Assembly (NCBI GenBank): GCA_030066975.1
Contig: JASJAO010000013.1
Span: 1-64,000 of the forward strand
Reading direction: 5' to 3'
Length of the DNA stretch: 64,000 bases
From: Henriciella sp.
GTDB taxonomy: Bacteria; Pseudomonadota; Alphaproteobacteria; Caulobacterales; Hyphomonadaceae
The notes beneath the pieces are model-generated. The model saw nothing but the letters and a program-made list of their open reading frames with translations. It had not been told where the DNA came from and did no database searches. Within the stretch, counting starts at the first letter, position 1. Every line of letters starts with the position of its first letter. This document shows, one piece after another, positions 1-7,658 of the stretch. A program made the position numbers and the translations under genes.

Positions 1-1
1 C

Positions 2-136
2 GACGGCGTCGATATTCCTCACGTCTATCGCGTTGTGATGGAAGAGCCTGCGGCATCCGGACGGACAGCGCTCGAAGCGGTGCAAGCTGATTTCGAGTAC
101 GTGATGAGCGGCGCAACCTTCGTCGATACGGTGTAG
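2..136 (+). CDS. C-terminal 44 codons of an unrecognised protein
   Basis: An open frame enters from the left edge and stops at TAG 134-136, only eight bases before the muramidase start. The visible end is soluble-looking (it includes EALEAVQADFEYVMSGATF-like sequence with mixed charge) and has no membrane segment. Its place just upstream of a lysis cassette suggests a late phage structural (tail or fibre) protein, but the fragment is too short to name. Confidence 0.5.
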   Translation, partial: DGVDIPHVYRVVMEEPAASGRTALEAVQADFEYVMSGATFVDTV

Positions 137-144
137 GCGCGGCC

Positions 145-792
145 ATGGCTCCCCCCAGAATCAGCGGTCGAGAACTCTTAAGTGCCCTGCGCAGTGGCGG
201 CGCGGTCTCAAGAGCCCGTATCTTTCATGATACGCCTTGGCCGGAGCCAGCCGCACGGGTGCCGTTTGAACAGCATCTGCGCGCGGCACAAGTGCTTGAT
301 CTCGACCCTTTGGCAGTGCGCGCGATATCGATCGTTGAAACACGCGACCGCCCCTTCATCGAGGGCGTTCCCATTGTTCGGTTCGAAGCCCGTTGGTGGA
401 CGGAGTACCGGCGCGCAACCAAGGCAGCGAAACAGTTTGACCGGTTCAAAAATCGTCTCGACCTTCTGAAGCGCTGGGACGGCTTTCAGTCGATGCGTCA
501 ATTGCAAGCCGGACCCGCGATCAAGGCGCACTCCTTCGGAGCGTTCCAGATCATGGGTTTCAATTATGACAGGTGCGGTTTCGATAGTCCGGAAGCTTTC
601 TACAAAGCCATGATGACCGTAGATGGCCAGGTGAACGCGGTGATCCGTTTCATCCAATCATCGCCGCGGCTTCACGAAGCTCTGCGGCAAAAAGACGGTC
701 ATGGTGTCGGGCGCCACTACAACGGGCCCGCCTATCGCAAGAATCACTACGACACAAAGTGGCTTGCAGCCTTGGAGGTGCCCCTTGCTTAA
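145..792 (+). CDS. Phage endolysin, N-acetylmuramidase (DUF3380 family)
   Basis: The 215-residue protein should cleave the glycan strands of peptidoglycan at phage release. It matches the N-acetylmuramidase/DUF3380 family: a Glu in ISIVETRDRPF (near residue 63) is the likely catalytic residue, followed by the VRFEARWW segment, and the family hallmark SFGAFQIMGFNY near residue 132, then HYNGPAYRKNHYD near the C-terminus. No signal peptide or membrane helix is seen, so export should depend on a holin, perhaps one of the small membrane proteins downstream. The stop overlaps the next gene, whose TTG start lies five bases before it. Confidence 0.88.
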   Translation: MAPPRISGRELLSALRSGGAVSRARIFHDTPWPEPAARVPFEQHLRAAQVLDLDPLAVRAISIVETRDRPFIEGVPIVRFEARWWTEYRRATKAAKQFDRFKNRLDLLKRWDGFQSMRQLQAGPAIKAHSFGAFQIMGFNYDRCGFDSPEAFYKAMMTVDGQVNAVIRFIQSSPRLHEALRQKDGHGVGRHYNGPAYRKNHYDTKWLAALEVPLA

Positions 793-1351
793 CCTTCTGA
801 AATCCGGGTCGACAGTCTCGATCATTGTCGGCGTTCTGACCGCTGTCGGCGTTTACGGGTTCGCGTACAATGCGGGTTTCGACTCCGCGCGCTCTAAACA
901 GGCGCGCCTGCTGGAGCGGATTACAGACAATTATGTCCAGATCCTCGTCAATGAGAAGATCGAGCGTCACGCAGCGATCGGCTATGAGCGCCAGTATTCC
1001 CGCGAAGGTTATGAAATGGCTCAGACCGCGCTGGAGGCCGGCGAAGATGCGATAGCCGCCAATCGTGCGGCGCTCGCCGAGAAGATCCGGTTTTCGAGGG
1101 AAGCCGAGGCGCGCGAGACGATGTTTCTAAACCGGCTGGAGGCGATGAAAAATGACTGGCTACAAAGGCGCGTGCCTTCTGACATTGTGTGCGAGCTTTA
1201 TGTCGGCGTGCGCGACATCACCGGTTGTGCCGGAGATCGTGCTACCGCCACCTCAGAAGAGTTTGATGGTAGTGTTGGCGTTCTCAGACCAGAGCCCGCC
1301 AGTGTCGGGGGCGACGATCGAGGTCACGAACCCGAAAACGGGTCAGAGTGA
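785..1351 (+). CDS. Rz-like inner-membrane spanin subunit
   Basis: A 188-residue protein read from TTG at 785, chosen because GGAGGTG lies at 773-779; earlier starts would fall inside the muramidase. It has one N-terminal membrane helix (residues about 10-28) followed by a long charged helical stretch rich in Glu, Arg and Ala, the layout of i-spanins, which with a lipoprotein partner fuse inner and outer membrane at the last step of lysis. A lipoprotein gene is embedded in another frame of its 3' part, the classic Rz/Rz1 arrangement. The family call rests on topology and gene overlap, not on motif identity. Confidence 0.68.
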   Translation: MLNLLKSGSTVSIIVGVLTAVGVYGFAYNAGFDSARSKQARLLERITDNYVQILVNEKIERHAAIGYERQYSREGYEMAQTALEAGEDAIAANRAALAEKIRFSREAEARETMFLNRLEAMKNDWLQRRVPSDIVCELYVGVRDITGCAGDRATATSEEFDGSVGVLRPEPASVGGDDRGHEPENGSE

Positions 1352-1535
1352 GACGGTTACGCTCAAACGGCTGGAGCCGTGTCAGGATATCTACGCTGAC
1401 ATCAAATACGGCGAGTTGATTTCGAGGTTCGAGGCCTGCTTTCAGGTCGCGAAAAGGGCCCTTGATCGGGTCGAATTGTGGGAAACTTGGGAAGACAATG
1501 AACGGGCGGCGCAGGAGGCCGTGAAGGATGGGTAA
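1152..1535 (+). CDS. Rz1-like outer-membrane spanin lipoprotein
   Basis: A 127-residue lipoprotein that begins inside the i-spanin gene in another frame and overlaps it by 200 bases. GGAGG at 1139-1143 is well placed for the ATG at 1152. The signal sequence ends in a lipobox-like MSAC with the acylated Cys at position 20, followed by a Pro-rich stretch (PVVPEIVLPPP), as in Rz1 proteins. It is longer than typical Rz1 proteins (around 60 residues), so its C-terminal half may carry an extra domain. The stop overlaps the next gene start. Confidence 0.65.
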   Translation: MTGYKGACLLTLCASFMSACATSPVVPEIVLPPPQKSLMVVLAFSDQSPPVSGATIEVTNPKTGQSETVTLKRLEPCQDIYADIKYGELISRFEACFQVAKRALDRVELWETWEDNERAAQEAVKDG

Positions 1536-2547
1536 TTCAAACAACAAGGTCACGATTGATGGTTCGAGAGTGATCATCGAGAGCGGTGACGATGTGACAG
1601 CGAAAGAACTTGCTGCAGCCGCTCGCGATGACCGTCTTAAGCGTGGTTTCACAATCTCTGGATGGGTCGAACGGCAGCTCGAGCGAGTCTCCGATATCGG
1701 GGACGCTGCTGGAAAGGGCATATGGTTCGTTCTGTCCTGGGTGCTGGCATTGTTCGCTATGGCGCTAGCGTTCAACAGCTTCAGTCGAATCTTTCCAAAC
1801 GACCCTCTGCTCGCCAATATGGCGGGTCTGGGCGGCAGTGCTTTCGTGCTGGGCATCAAAGTCGCGGCTGGTCGCTGGGGGCGCGATATCGCGCAGCAGG
1901 ACGGGACCGGCCAGGCCATTTTCGGATCGGTGACATTTATCGGCATGTTGGTGGTCGCTTTGGCTGGCGCCAGCTATCAGGCCGCAGTCGAAGGTGACCG
2001 TAAGTCCGGCATCATAACCGCGAATGTGGACATCGAAATCTTCGAGGACGAAATCCGGGATCTCAAGTCCGAACGGAGCGCCATGCTGTATTCGCAAGGG
2101 TTTCCGCAGAAATCCTCAGAGAGTCTTTCGGAGGACCTCCGCTTGGAGCTCGCGAAGCCCGCACTCAATACGAACGGTGTCAGAACGGGCAAACCCGTCG
2201 GAGAGCATGTCCGCGTCGGAGAACCGGATTTCTGCACAGGCGATAGTTTCTACGTCATCCGATATTGCGAGACGATTCTCGACATCGAATCCGATCTACG
2301 GCTTCGACTGACATATGAGGAGAAGGGCGAAGAGATCGCCGCTAAACAGCAGCAAATTCGCAATGCCATGGCCACGACGCCAGAGCAGTCTTCGACCATG
2401 TCTCTCGCCGAGAACATTACGGAGGGCGTGAGCGCGTTCTTCGTCGGCGCGGGCATTCTTCTATTCTTTGAGATGTTGATGATCATTTTCACGATGATCG
2501 ACAATTGGGTGAAGTACCGCCAACCGAAAACCACAGAAGGAGCTTGA
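1528..2547 (+). CDS. Phage membrane protein, about four helices, unknown function
   Basis: A 339-residue protein, not recognised. Hydrophobic stretches lie at about 64-84, 94-113, 130-150 and 300-325. Between the third and fourth is a charged, probably periplasmic loop of about 150 residues with four Cys (two near FCTGDSFYVIRYCE) and helical Glu/Lys-rich ends. The first 60 residues are soluble. Start ATG 1528 overlaps the spanin stop. A minus-strand gene at 4299-5111 shows the same plan (three N-terminal helices, helical loop with Cys, one late helix), so the two may be distant relatives or partners. Confidence 0.6.
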   Translation: MGNSNNKVTIDGSRVIIESGDDVTAKELAAAARDDRLKRGFTISGWVERQLERVSDIGDAAGKGIWFVLSWVLALFAMALAFNSFSRIFPNDPLLANMAGLGGSAFVLGIKVAAGRWGRDIAQQDGTGQAIFGSVTFIGMLVVALAGASYQAAVEGDRKSGIITANVDIEIFEDEIRDLKSERSAMLYSQGFPQKSSESLSEDLRLELAKPALNTNGVRTGKPVGEHVRVGEPDFCTGDSFYVIRYCETILDIESDLRLRLTYEEKGEEIAAKQQQIRNAMATTPEQSSTMSLAENITEGVSAFFVGAGILLFFEMLMIIFTMIDNWVKYRQPKTTEGA

Positions 2548-2548
2548 T

Positions 2549-2821
2549 ATGATCGCGCACGTCGGATGGGCCTTGATTCTCTTTGTATTCGCGGTGTTTG
2601 CCGTCTTTGGTGTCAGGCAGTCGAAGGGCTTCTTCGGCGTTCTGCTCGCAACGGTCATCGCTTTCTCACTGGCGCATTCGGGCGCGTACGCGTTCAGTGA
2701 TATGATGCGGGCCTGGGCGGGTTACGATCGAGAGCGTGTCTCGATCAGTTTGTTGACCGCGATCCCGCTTTTAATCGCATTTCCAATGTCGATAAGGTGG
2801 CTAGACAATGGCGGATCCTGA
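2549..2821 (+). CDS. Small membrane protein, holin candidate
   Basis: A 90-residue, strongly hydrophobic protein with three likely membrane helices (about 2-21, 27-48 and 64-80) and few charged residues apart from a short RAWAGYDRER loop. AAGGAG at 2537-2542 supports the start, directly after the preceding stop. Size, topology and place in a lysis cassette fit a class I holin, but there is no family motif to confirm it. Confidence 0.5.
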   Translation: MIAHVGWALILFVFAVFAVFGVRQSKGFFGVLLATVIAFSLAHSGAYAFSDMMRAWAGYDRERVSISLLTAIPLLIAFPMSIRWLDNGGS

Positions 2822-3083
2822 TTTCTCGAAGTCTCCCAACCAGCTAGCGGAGTCCTACAAGGCGATCATGGCGGGTGACGCGCCTACGGCGATCACAAAA
2901 CTCGCCGAGGGCACAAGCGCAGATTTCTCGCACAATCAGGTGACAATGGTCATCTCGATTGGGCTTCTTTTCGCCGGCGCCGCATTGATCCAGCGACTTC
3001 AACCGATCTTGCAGCCGTTCGCGGATGCCTGGGCAGAGCGGATCAAGGCACGCCAGAAGACGCCAAAGAAGGGTCCGGAATAG
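2808..3083 (+). CDS. Small single-helix membrane protein, unknown
   Basis: A 91-residue protein with a soluble N-terminal half, one membrane helix at about 47-65 (MVISIGLLFAGAALI) and a basic C-terminal tail ending KKGPE. It overlaps the preceding gene by 14 bases, so the two are probably translated together. It could be a holin partner or antiholin; nothing in the sequence decides this. Confidence 0.5.
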   Translation: MADPDFSKSPNQLAESYKAIMAGDAPTAITKLAEGTSADFSHNQVTMVISIGLLFAGAALIQRLQPILQPFADAWAERIKARQKTPKKGPE

Positions 3084-3093
3084 GCAGAATGCC

Positions 3094-3306
3094 ATGGATG
3101 TTCTGCAGGCCCTCAGACACATTGCTCTGTCGATACTCGCGGGGCGGGATTGTGTTCTGATCAATGTCAAAATCAGGGACGGGCGTTTGATCTTGCCCGA
3201 TGACAAACCTTACATGGTGGTCGGCGTTCCCGGCGATGATATCATCGACGATGGCAAGCGTCTGCCACCGCCGCGCAAACGGCGACGACATAAAAAGCGA
3301 GCATAG
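3094..3306 (+). CDS. Small basic protein, unknown, last gene before terminator
   Basis: A 70-residue protein starting at ATG 3094, ten bases after the previous stop. The N-terminal half is mixed; the C-terminus is very basic (RKRRRHKKRA), which suggests nucleic-acid or membrane-surface contact. A strong terminator follows directly. Not recognised. Confidence 0.45.
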   Translation: MDVLQALRHIALSILAGRDCVLINVKIRDGRLILPDDKPYMVVGVPGDDIIDDGKRLPPPRKRRRHKKRA

Positions 3307-3310
3307 TTCG

Positions 3311-3343
3311 AAAGGCCCCGCCGGGATGGCGGGGCTTTTTTTT
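3311..3343 (+). terminator. Rho-independent terminator of the lysis operon
   Basis: GCCCCGCC (3315-3322) pairs perfectly with GGCGGGGC (3328-3335) around a GGGAT loop, flanked by A and T runs that extend the stem, and is followed by eight T residues (3336-3343). It ends the rightward operon just before the leftward genes. Confidence 0.9.
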
Positions 3344-3377
3344 GTGCCTGGCGTTCAAAAAATGCGAACCGGGTTCG

Positions 3378-3632
3378 CTATTGGGCTAATCCGCCCGCCG
3401 TTTTGGTGCGGCAATCGATCGGATAGACCTCGACCTGTTTGTGCCGGCAGCGATAGCAGGCGAGCGCGGCCTTCAGGTCGATCACGCTCAGATCCTGGGG
3501 GAAGGTCTCCCATGGTATGACGGCGACGTGACCGCAGCGCCGGTCCTGGCAACAAATCGCATACTTGTAGGCGCCGAGATTGGCGGCGAGATGGGCCAGC
3601 GATGGGGGCGTGCTAACCGGCTTCGCGCTCAT
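3378..3632 (-). CDS. Small protein with a four-Cys zinc-ribbon-like motif
   Basis: An 84-residue protein read from ATG 3632, which lies inside the end of the upstream gene (a GTG at 3644 is the alternative). A CCQDRRCGH knuckle and a later CYRCRHKQ knuckle about 35 residues apart make a plausible zinc ribbon, so a nucleic-acid or regulatory role is possible. It overlaps the HTH gene upstream by 20 bases and is probably co-expressed with it. No family recognised. Confidence 0.5.
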   Translation of the reverse strand: MSAKPVSTPPSLAHLAANLGAYKYAICCQDRRCGHVAVIPWETFPQDLSVIDLKAALACYRCRHKQVEVYPIDCRTKTAGGLAQ

Positions 3633-3873
3633 CGCGGGCTTCACGTAGCAGACCGATCATGTCAGCGGCCAGATTCTGTGTAATCCGACGCGTGCCGCGC
3701 CTGTACTCCGTGACACGCTTTCCACCGTTCTTTTCCGACAGGTTGAGCTCGCGGGCCAGCTCACTGTTGGACAGACCAAGAATGCTTTGAATGGTGCAGA
3801 ACTGAGCCCGTGTCAGGGTGGATGGGGAAAGCGCGTCGGGATTCATTGGCTCGTTATCATTCGCAGCGTTCAT
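3613..3873 (-). CDS. Small helix-turn-helix regulator
   Basis: An 86-residue protein whose middle (TRAQFCTIQSILGLSNSELA, then ARELNLSEKN..KRVTEYRRGTRRI) reads as a Cro/CI-like helix-turn-helix: a scaffold helix, the NSELARELNLS turn and a recognition helix rich in Arg. That size and layout fit a phage transcription regulator. It precedes the zinc-ribbon-like gene and follows a gene ending at 3952. Confidence 0.65.
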   Translation of the reverse strand: MNAANDNEPMNPDALSPSTLTRAQFCTIQSILGLSNSELARELNLSEKNGGKRVTEYRRGTRRITQNLAADMIGLLREARDEREAG

Positions 3874-3936
3874 TTTGTCTAGGGTCCTGTTTTGGCAGGC
3901 CCGTGGGCCCTGGGTTTGTGAATTGGTCCAATAGGT

Positions 3937-3952
3937 GAGCCCCGAAGGGCTC
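3937..3952 (-). other. RNA hairpin with UUCG tetraloop
   Basis: Read on the minus strand, GAGCCC pairs with GGGCTC around a TTCG loop, an unusually stable tetraloop. It coincides with the stop of the upstream gene and precedes the HTH gene. There is no T-run after it, so it is more likely an RNA-stability or processing element than an intrinsic terminator. Confidence 0.5.
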
Positions 3953-4191
3953 TAGGTTTCCTTTGGAATGTAGAAGCTAAAGCGTTTGTCGGTCATTTCG
4001 ACCGTGATGCTTGAGCCGTCCAGCAGCCAGATATCGGCCCCAGATCCATCCATGGCCGGGTCGATTCCCTCAATCCATGAAGGTTCATCATAAATGATCC
4101 CGAGACCCTTTCGATTAGAGTCTGTCATGGCGATCCGATCTAAACGCATCGTTTCGCACAACCATTCCAGCGGCACTTGTTCAAGTTCCAT
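3952..4191 (-). CDS. Small acidic protein, unknown
   Basis: A 79-residue protein beginning MELEQVPLEWLCETMRL. ATG 4191 is preferred over an in-frame ATG at 4209 because AAAGGAG lies at 4200-4206, seven to nine bases upstream of 4191. It is acidic, has no membrane segment, and its C-terminal half looks like beta-strands (IWLLDGSSITVEMTDKRFSF). Not recognised. Confidence 0.5.
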   Translation of the reverse strand: MELEQVPLEWLCETMRLDRIAMTDSNRKGLGIIYDEPSWIEGIDPAMDGSGADIWLLDGSSITVEMTDKRFSFYIPKET

Positions 4192-4298
4192 AATTGGTGC
4201 TCCTTTCATTGCTCACCAATTGAACCAGTTCGTTTCGAGCGGATTGCTCGAGCAACGCCGCAGTCCAGAGGGACCACGGCGCAACTTGAAAAATCCGT

Positions 4299-5111
4299 CT
4301 ATGCGTCGTTTGCGGCGATCACATAGGGTTTGAATTCCTGACGCTTTGGGGCGGCAGGTTTTGCGGGTTTGCGAGATCCGGCGCGGGCTTTCGCCTTTTG
4401 CTTTTTCTCGCGTTCGGCGCGGCGTTCGGCGAGCACAGCCTGATAGGCTTGCATCTCGCGATTGAACTTGCCGTGACGGGCCGCTTCCAGAGCGATCAGG
4501 CCAAAGGCGAGAACGATCTGAATGGCAAATGACAGGTAGGTCATATGGTCATCGTTGAAGCGGTCCGCGCGTTCCGGCTTTGCCAGAACGTCGAGACGGC
4601 CCTGCGCTGCATCGCGGTCACTCAGAAGCAAACCTCGATCGTCAGTGAGGCCCTTTTGCCGTGCCGCGCAGTTCTGCGGCCCGTGACCGACACAAACGTC
4701 GGCCATTGATGGCAAAGCGTCGATTGCAGTCTGCTTTGCCTCAATGGCTGAACTTAACGCCAAGCGTTCAGCCGTATAGACCTTTGTTTCGGAATCGAAT
4801 TCGGCTTGCGTCAGGTCCTTTTCAAGACCTAAGAAACCACCGGCGACGCCGATGGAATCGACGGTGCTGAACACCGCGCAGGTGGCCAGCAGTCCGGCAA
4901 GCGCGATGCCCCGTGTGTGAAAGAGTTTTGGGACAACGCAGGGTGTGATCAGTGCCGAGACACCGAAACCGATGGCGACCGCAATCGCCAGCGGCTTATT
5001 CGTCGCCCAAAGCGGCGACGCCCAATAATAGATCGCAAACACTGCGCAAAAGAGCGAAATAGCGACGATAGCACCGCGCGCGACATACCAATCTTCTAGT
5101 TTGGGTTTCAT
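4299..5111 (-). CDS. Phage membrane protein, four helices, coiled-coil loop
   Basis: A 270-residue protein read from ATG 5111 (GGAAAAACCC just upstream; an in-frame start at 5189 would run through a row of hairpins). Membrane helices lie at about 11-31, 40-60, 67-90 and near 200-220. The loop between the third and fourth is a helical, Glu/Lys/Gln-rich stretch with two or three Cys (VCVGHGPQNCA). The C-terminal tail is very basic and Ala/Lys/Pro-rich, suggesting nucleic-acid or membrane contact in the cytoplasm. The topology resembles the protein at 1528-2547. No family recognised. Confidence 0.6.
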   Translation of the reverse strand: MKPKLEDWYVARGAIVAISLFCAVFAIYYWASPLWATNKPLAIAVAIGFGVSALITPCVVPKLFHTRGIALAGLLATCAVFSTVDSIGVAGGFLGLEKDLTQAEFDSETKVYTAERLALSSAIEAKQTAIDALPSMADVCVGHGPQNCAARQKGLTDDRGLLLSDRDAAQGRLDVLAKPERADRFNDDHMTYLSFAIQIVLAFGLIALEAARHGKFNREMQAYQAVLAERRAEREKKQKAKARAGSRKPAKPAAPKRQEFKPYVIAANDA

Positions 5112-5130
5112 GGGTTTTTCCTTTTCAGGT

Positions 5131-5198
5131 GACCCTATCGGGTCCTTGGTTTGCTGGTTTCGCGCTTTTGCGCTCATCAGGCGGGACACACATCCCGC
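5131..5198. other. Row of three short hairpins upstream of a leftward gene
   Basis: GACCC/GGGTC with a TATC loop (5131-5144), GCGC/GCGC with a TTTT loop (5162-5173) and GCGGGA/TCCCGC with a CACACA loop (5181-5198) follow one another in the leader of the gene that starts at 5111. They would fold in the 5' untranslated RNA. Function unknown. Confidence 0.45.
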
Positions 5199-5596
5199 GA
5201 CCTAAGGAAGCGACCAAGTGAACCGTGTTCATGGTGGTGCTGATATTCTGCCATGCGATTATCGGGTGACCCGTATTCCTGTTTCCCGCCCGAAGGCTTG
5301 TTGCTGGCTTTGCGGTGTTCCGGTGCTCGTTTCTGCCATGTCATGTTCTTTGACACGGCTCGCTAGGTCGCCTCCCTTCCTTCCCCCTCACCGTTTTAAA
5401 CTAAGGTGCCTGCTTACTCGTCATCGTCTGGTTACTGTCGGGCGGCTCGATCTGCCGCCTTATCCTCACCGTCCTAGCTTTCGTCGCCTTAGTCGATTTC
5501 AACCCTCTCGGATCGCGACCCCTTTGGTTTATGCCGTTCCAGTTGGGTTTCTGGAGTGATGGTCGGGTCTATTTGTCCCTTCCATGGTTTCTAATA
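5199..5596. other. Non-coding, pyrimidine-rich region
   Basis: About 400 bases with no convincing gene. The plus strand is markedly rich in C and T, and codons of the longest frame are implausible. It holds a CGGGT-G-ACCCG palindrome at 5263-5273 and a GGCGGC/GCCGCC hairpin at 5441-5459. Position between leftward and rightward regulatory genes suggests promoters, an untranslated RNA or a replication origin; none can be shown by eye. Confidence 0.4.
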
Positions 5597-5646
5597 TATG
5601 TCATATGAATTACTTTTGCAACCCAAAAAGTGCGTCATTTGACATA
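5597..5646. promoter_or_regulatory. Pair of inverted operator-like sites
   Basis: TATGTCATATGA at 5597-5608 recurs as its reverse complement, with one change, at 5635-5646 (TCATTTGACATA). Each half is itself nearly palindromic. The second copy sits about 30 bases before the ATG of the small repressor-like gene at 5675, so autoregulation by that protein is a natural reading. Confidence 0.55.
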
Positions 5647-5674
5647 TTTTTTTGGGTCTGATATTGAGCCTGGC

Positions 5675-5899
5675 ATGACGAAAGAAGAGGCCAGAGCCGC
5701 GCTGGACGCGCTGAATATGAGACCGGTCGACTTGGGTCGGGAAATGGCGGAGCTGACCGGAGGCCAGTATTCCAAAACGACCGTCAATAACTGGCTGAAC
5801 GTTCGCGGACCTTCCGACGCCTGCGTGATCTTTCTGCGCATGAAACTCGCGGCGGCCGGTATCGCCTGGCCAATTGAGCAGCGGGACCGGGCGGCTTAG
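5675..5899 (+). CDS. Small repressor-like DNA-binding protein
   Basis: A 74-residue protein starting MTKEEARAALDALNMRP. The middle (LGREMAELTGGQYSKTTVNNW) and the following LNVRGPSDACVIFLRMKLAA resemble the helix-turn-helix core of small Cro/CI-type phage regulators. ATG 5675 is preferred over an upstream GTG at 5630, because the latter would place the second operator-like site inside the gene. No strong Shine-Dalgarno sequence is seen. The 240 bases after it hold no gene. Confidence 0.5.
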   Translation: MTKEEARAALDALNMRPVDLGREMAELTGGQYSKTTVNNWLNVRGPSDACVIFLRMKLAAAGIAWPIEQRDRAA

Positions 5900-6137
5900 C
5901 CTTCCGTATTGACGGTTCGGCTGCATACCCATAACCCGGAATCATACACCCCGAAGAGAGAGACCTAAGCGGCTTTTGCCGTGGATCACAGCGAGGGTGG
6001 AGGCGGCTTTTCGACGGGTCGCTTCATGAATTGGCGGTTGCGCTGAGCAACACGACGAAACGCTGATCACCGCGTCGAAGGTTCAGGTCTAGAGTAAGAG
6101 CCGGCGTCAATTTGGGCGTCGGCTTTCCGATTCCAGA

Positions 6138-7658
6138 TCAGGTGAGTATGTCGCCTTTGTTGATGAGATGAACCAGGCGGCGCGCGGTCTTCTGCGCGGC
6201 CTCGTCTGGCGACCGGTTCGCCCGCGCCTTGTGCTGTCGGATGGTCACGTCAGGCGCGATATGAAGCACTCCTGCGGCATCTCGGTAAGTCCTGGCCCGT
6301 TCCTTTCGTTTTCGCCGCGCGGACCCCGATTCCGTGAGCGGCATCTCGATTATCGGCATTCCAGTCGAGTTCAGTGAGATTTCGAGCGTAGAGACTCGCT
6401 TCCCGTCGGCATCGCGGACGCTGTAGATTACGGTGTGGCGCATCTTCACGTCAGACCAGTAGGACCCGACGCAGTGCTTCATGATCTGACCTTCCTCGTG
6501 GAGTTTGGGCCCGGTGAGCAGCGCCTGGCAGGTGAGGCCGGTTTTCTCATCGGTCCATGTTTCCGGTAGCGGCGCGATCGAGATCGGTTTGGCGTGGTCG
6601 GGCCCGAAACGCTCGATCAATTCAGACTGAGACAATCCGCTAACAAACGTCTCTTCCCATCGCTTCACCGCTTTCAAGAATTCTTGCGCGGTCCAGCGCG
6701 GGTCAAAACTGACATTCTCGTCGCGAATGAAGTCGCGATAGTGATGAATCTGTTCTAAGTCGAAGTGAGCGATATGGCAGAGCATGAAGTTAAATTGATC
6801 CAATTGCCACGCCATTCCCATATCGCGCACACCACCCGCCAGGAGATTTGTCGCTCTCCGGATCCACTCGACGGATCCTGACATGCTCTGGATCGAATTG
6901 CCTAGAACGCGAGGATCTATCGACTCCAGACATCTCAGCATCTTGAGCTCTTCGTGGAGCGACAACGCATAAGCGAGATCATTAATCATCGTGAGTTTGC
7001 GCATTGGCCAACTCAGTTTCAGGATCTTCATCACTTCTCGCGTGGAGTTTCCGGCGCCGGCCATCGATCGAACGAGGTTGCGCGATGCCTCCGTCGAGTA
7101 GTTGGCGAGCAGAAAGAAAATGATCACTGGCGCGGCTTGCGCCCAATTGATGACGTCTGGATGGCAGCGCAGCAATTGATACGCGCGCTGCTCACTTCGG
7201 AAATCCGGAAGACAGGATTGGTGTTTTTCCATCCATGCGACATGGAGGTCTGCAATAGGTTTGGTGATCGCCGGATCCATCGGCACGACAATGTGTTTTT
7301 CATCCTCTGTAAGATCATCGTCGCTGCGGTGCTGCACAAAAGATGGCATGACGGTTCGCACGTATTCGGTGCCGCAATGCGAGCAGACGATCTTAGCTCG
7401 TTGCGCGCGCCCTGGATGGAAGAGAATAGCCCCACAGCCGCCTTCATCGAAACAGCGTTCTGTGACGAGATCATGCGCCGACCTCACTGCCAGTTGAAGC
7501 ACAGCATTTTCAGCGGCGCGGCGCGCGTGGTCGCTCGCGGCTGCAAGGTGCGCCATAGCCGTCGCGCGGTGGTCTCGAAGCTGCTCAGGAGGCAGGCGTA
7601 GTGAGTACGCAAGTCCCCGTCGAATATCTTCGAGTTTGTCATTGATCTCGTCGGCCAT
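6138..7658 (-). CDS. PcfJ-like domain protein
   Basis: A 506-residue protein. Near residues 65-100 four Cys (69, 75, 92, 95) form a zinc ribbon. The C-terminal third holds the hallmark of the PcfJ-like family: MKHCVGSYWSDV, then a strand-rich segment with VSTLEISLN. PcfJ was named from the enterococcal conjugative plasmid pCF10, and relatives occur in phages and conjugative elements; their biochemical role is not established. The long helical middle has no recognised domain. It is coupled to a small upstream gene by a TGATG overlap. Confidence 0.7.
   Translation of the reverse strand: MADEINDKLEDIRRGLAYSLRLPPEQLRDHRATAMAHLAAASDHARRAAENAVLQLAVRSAHDLVTERCFDEGGCGAILFHPGRAQRAKIVCSHCGTEYVRTVMPSFVQHRSDDDLTEDEKHIVVPMDPAITKPIADLHVAWMEKHQSCLPDFRSEQRAYQLLRCHPDVINWAQAAPVIIFFLLANYSTEASRNLVRSMAGAGNSTREVMKILKLSWPMRKLTMINDLAYALSLHEELKMLRCLESIDPRVLGNSIQSMSGSVEWIRRATNLLAGGVRDMGMAWQLDQFNFMLCHIAHFDLEQIHHYRDFIRDENVSFDPRWTAQEFLKAVKRWEETFVSGLSQSELIERFGPDHAKPISIAPLPETWTDEKTGLTCQALLTGPKLHEEGQIMKHCVGSYWSDVKMRHTVIYSVRDADGKRVSTLEISLNSTGMPIIEMPLTESGSARRKRKERARTYRDAAGVLHIAPDVTIRQHKARANRSPDEAAQKTARRLVHLINKGDILT

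Noticed and set aside
5218-5559. Rightward 113-codon open frame
   Set aside because: Composition follows the C/T-rich strand (runs of Pro, Leu, Arg, Ser), no ribosome-binding site and no domain; treated as non-coding.
5591-5932. Leftward 113-codon frame over the repressor-like gene
   Set aside because: Shadow of 5675-5899 that runs through the operator-like sites; no start signal.
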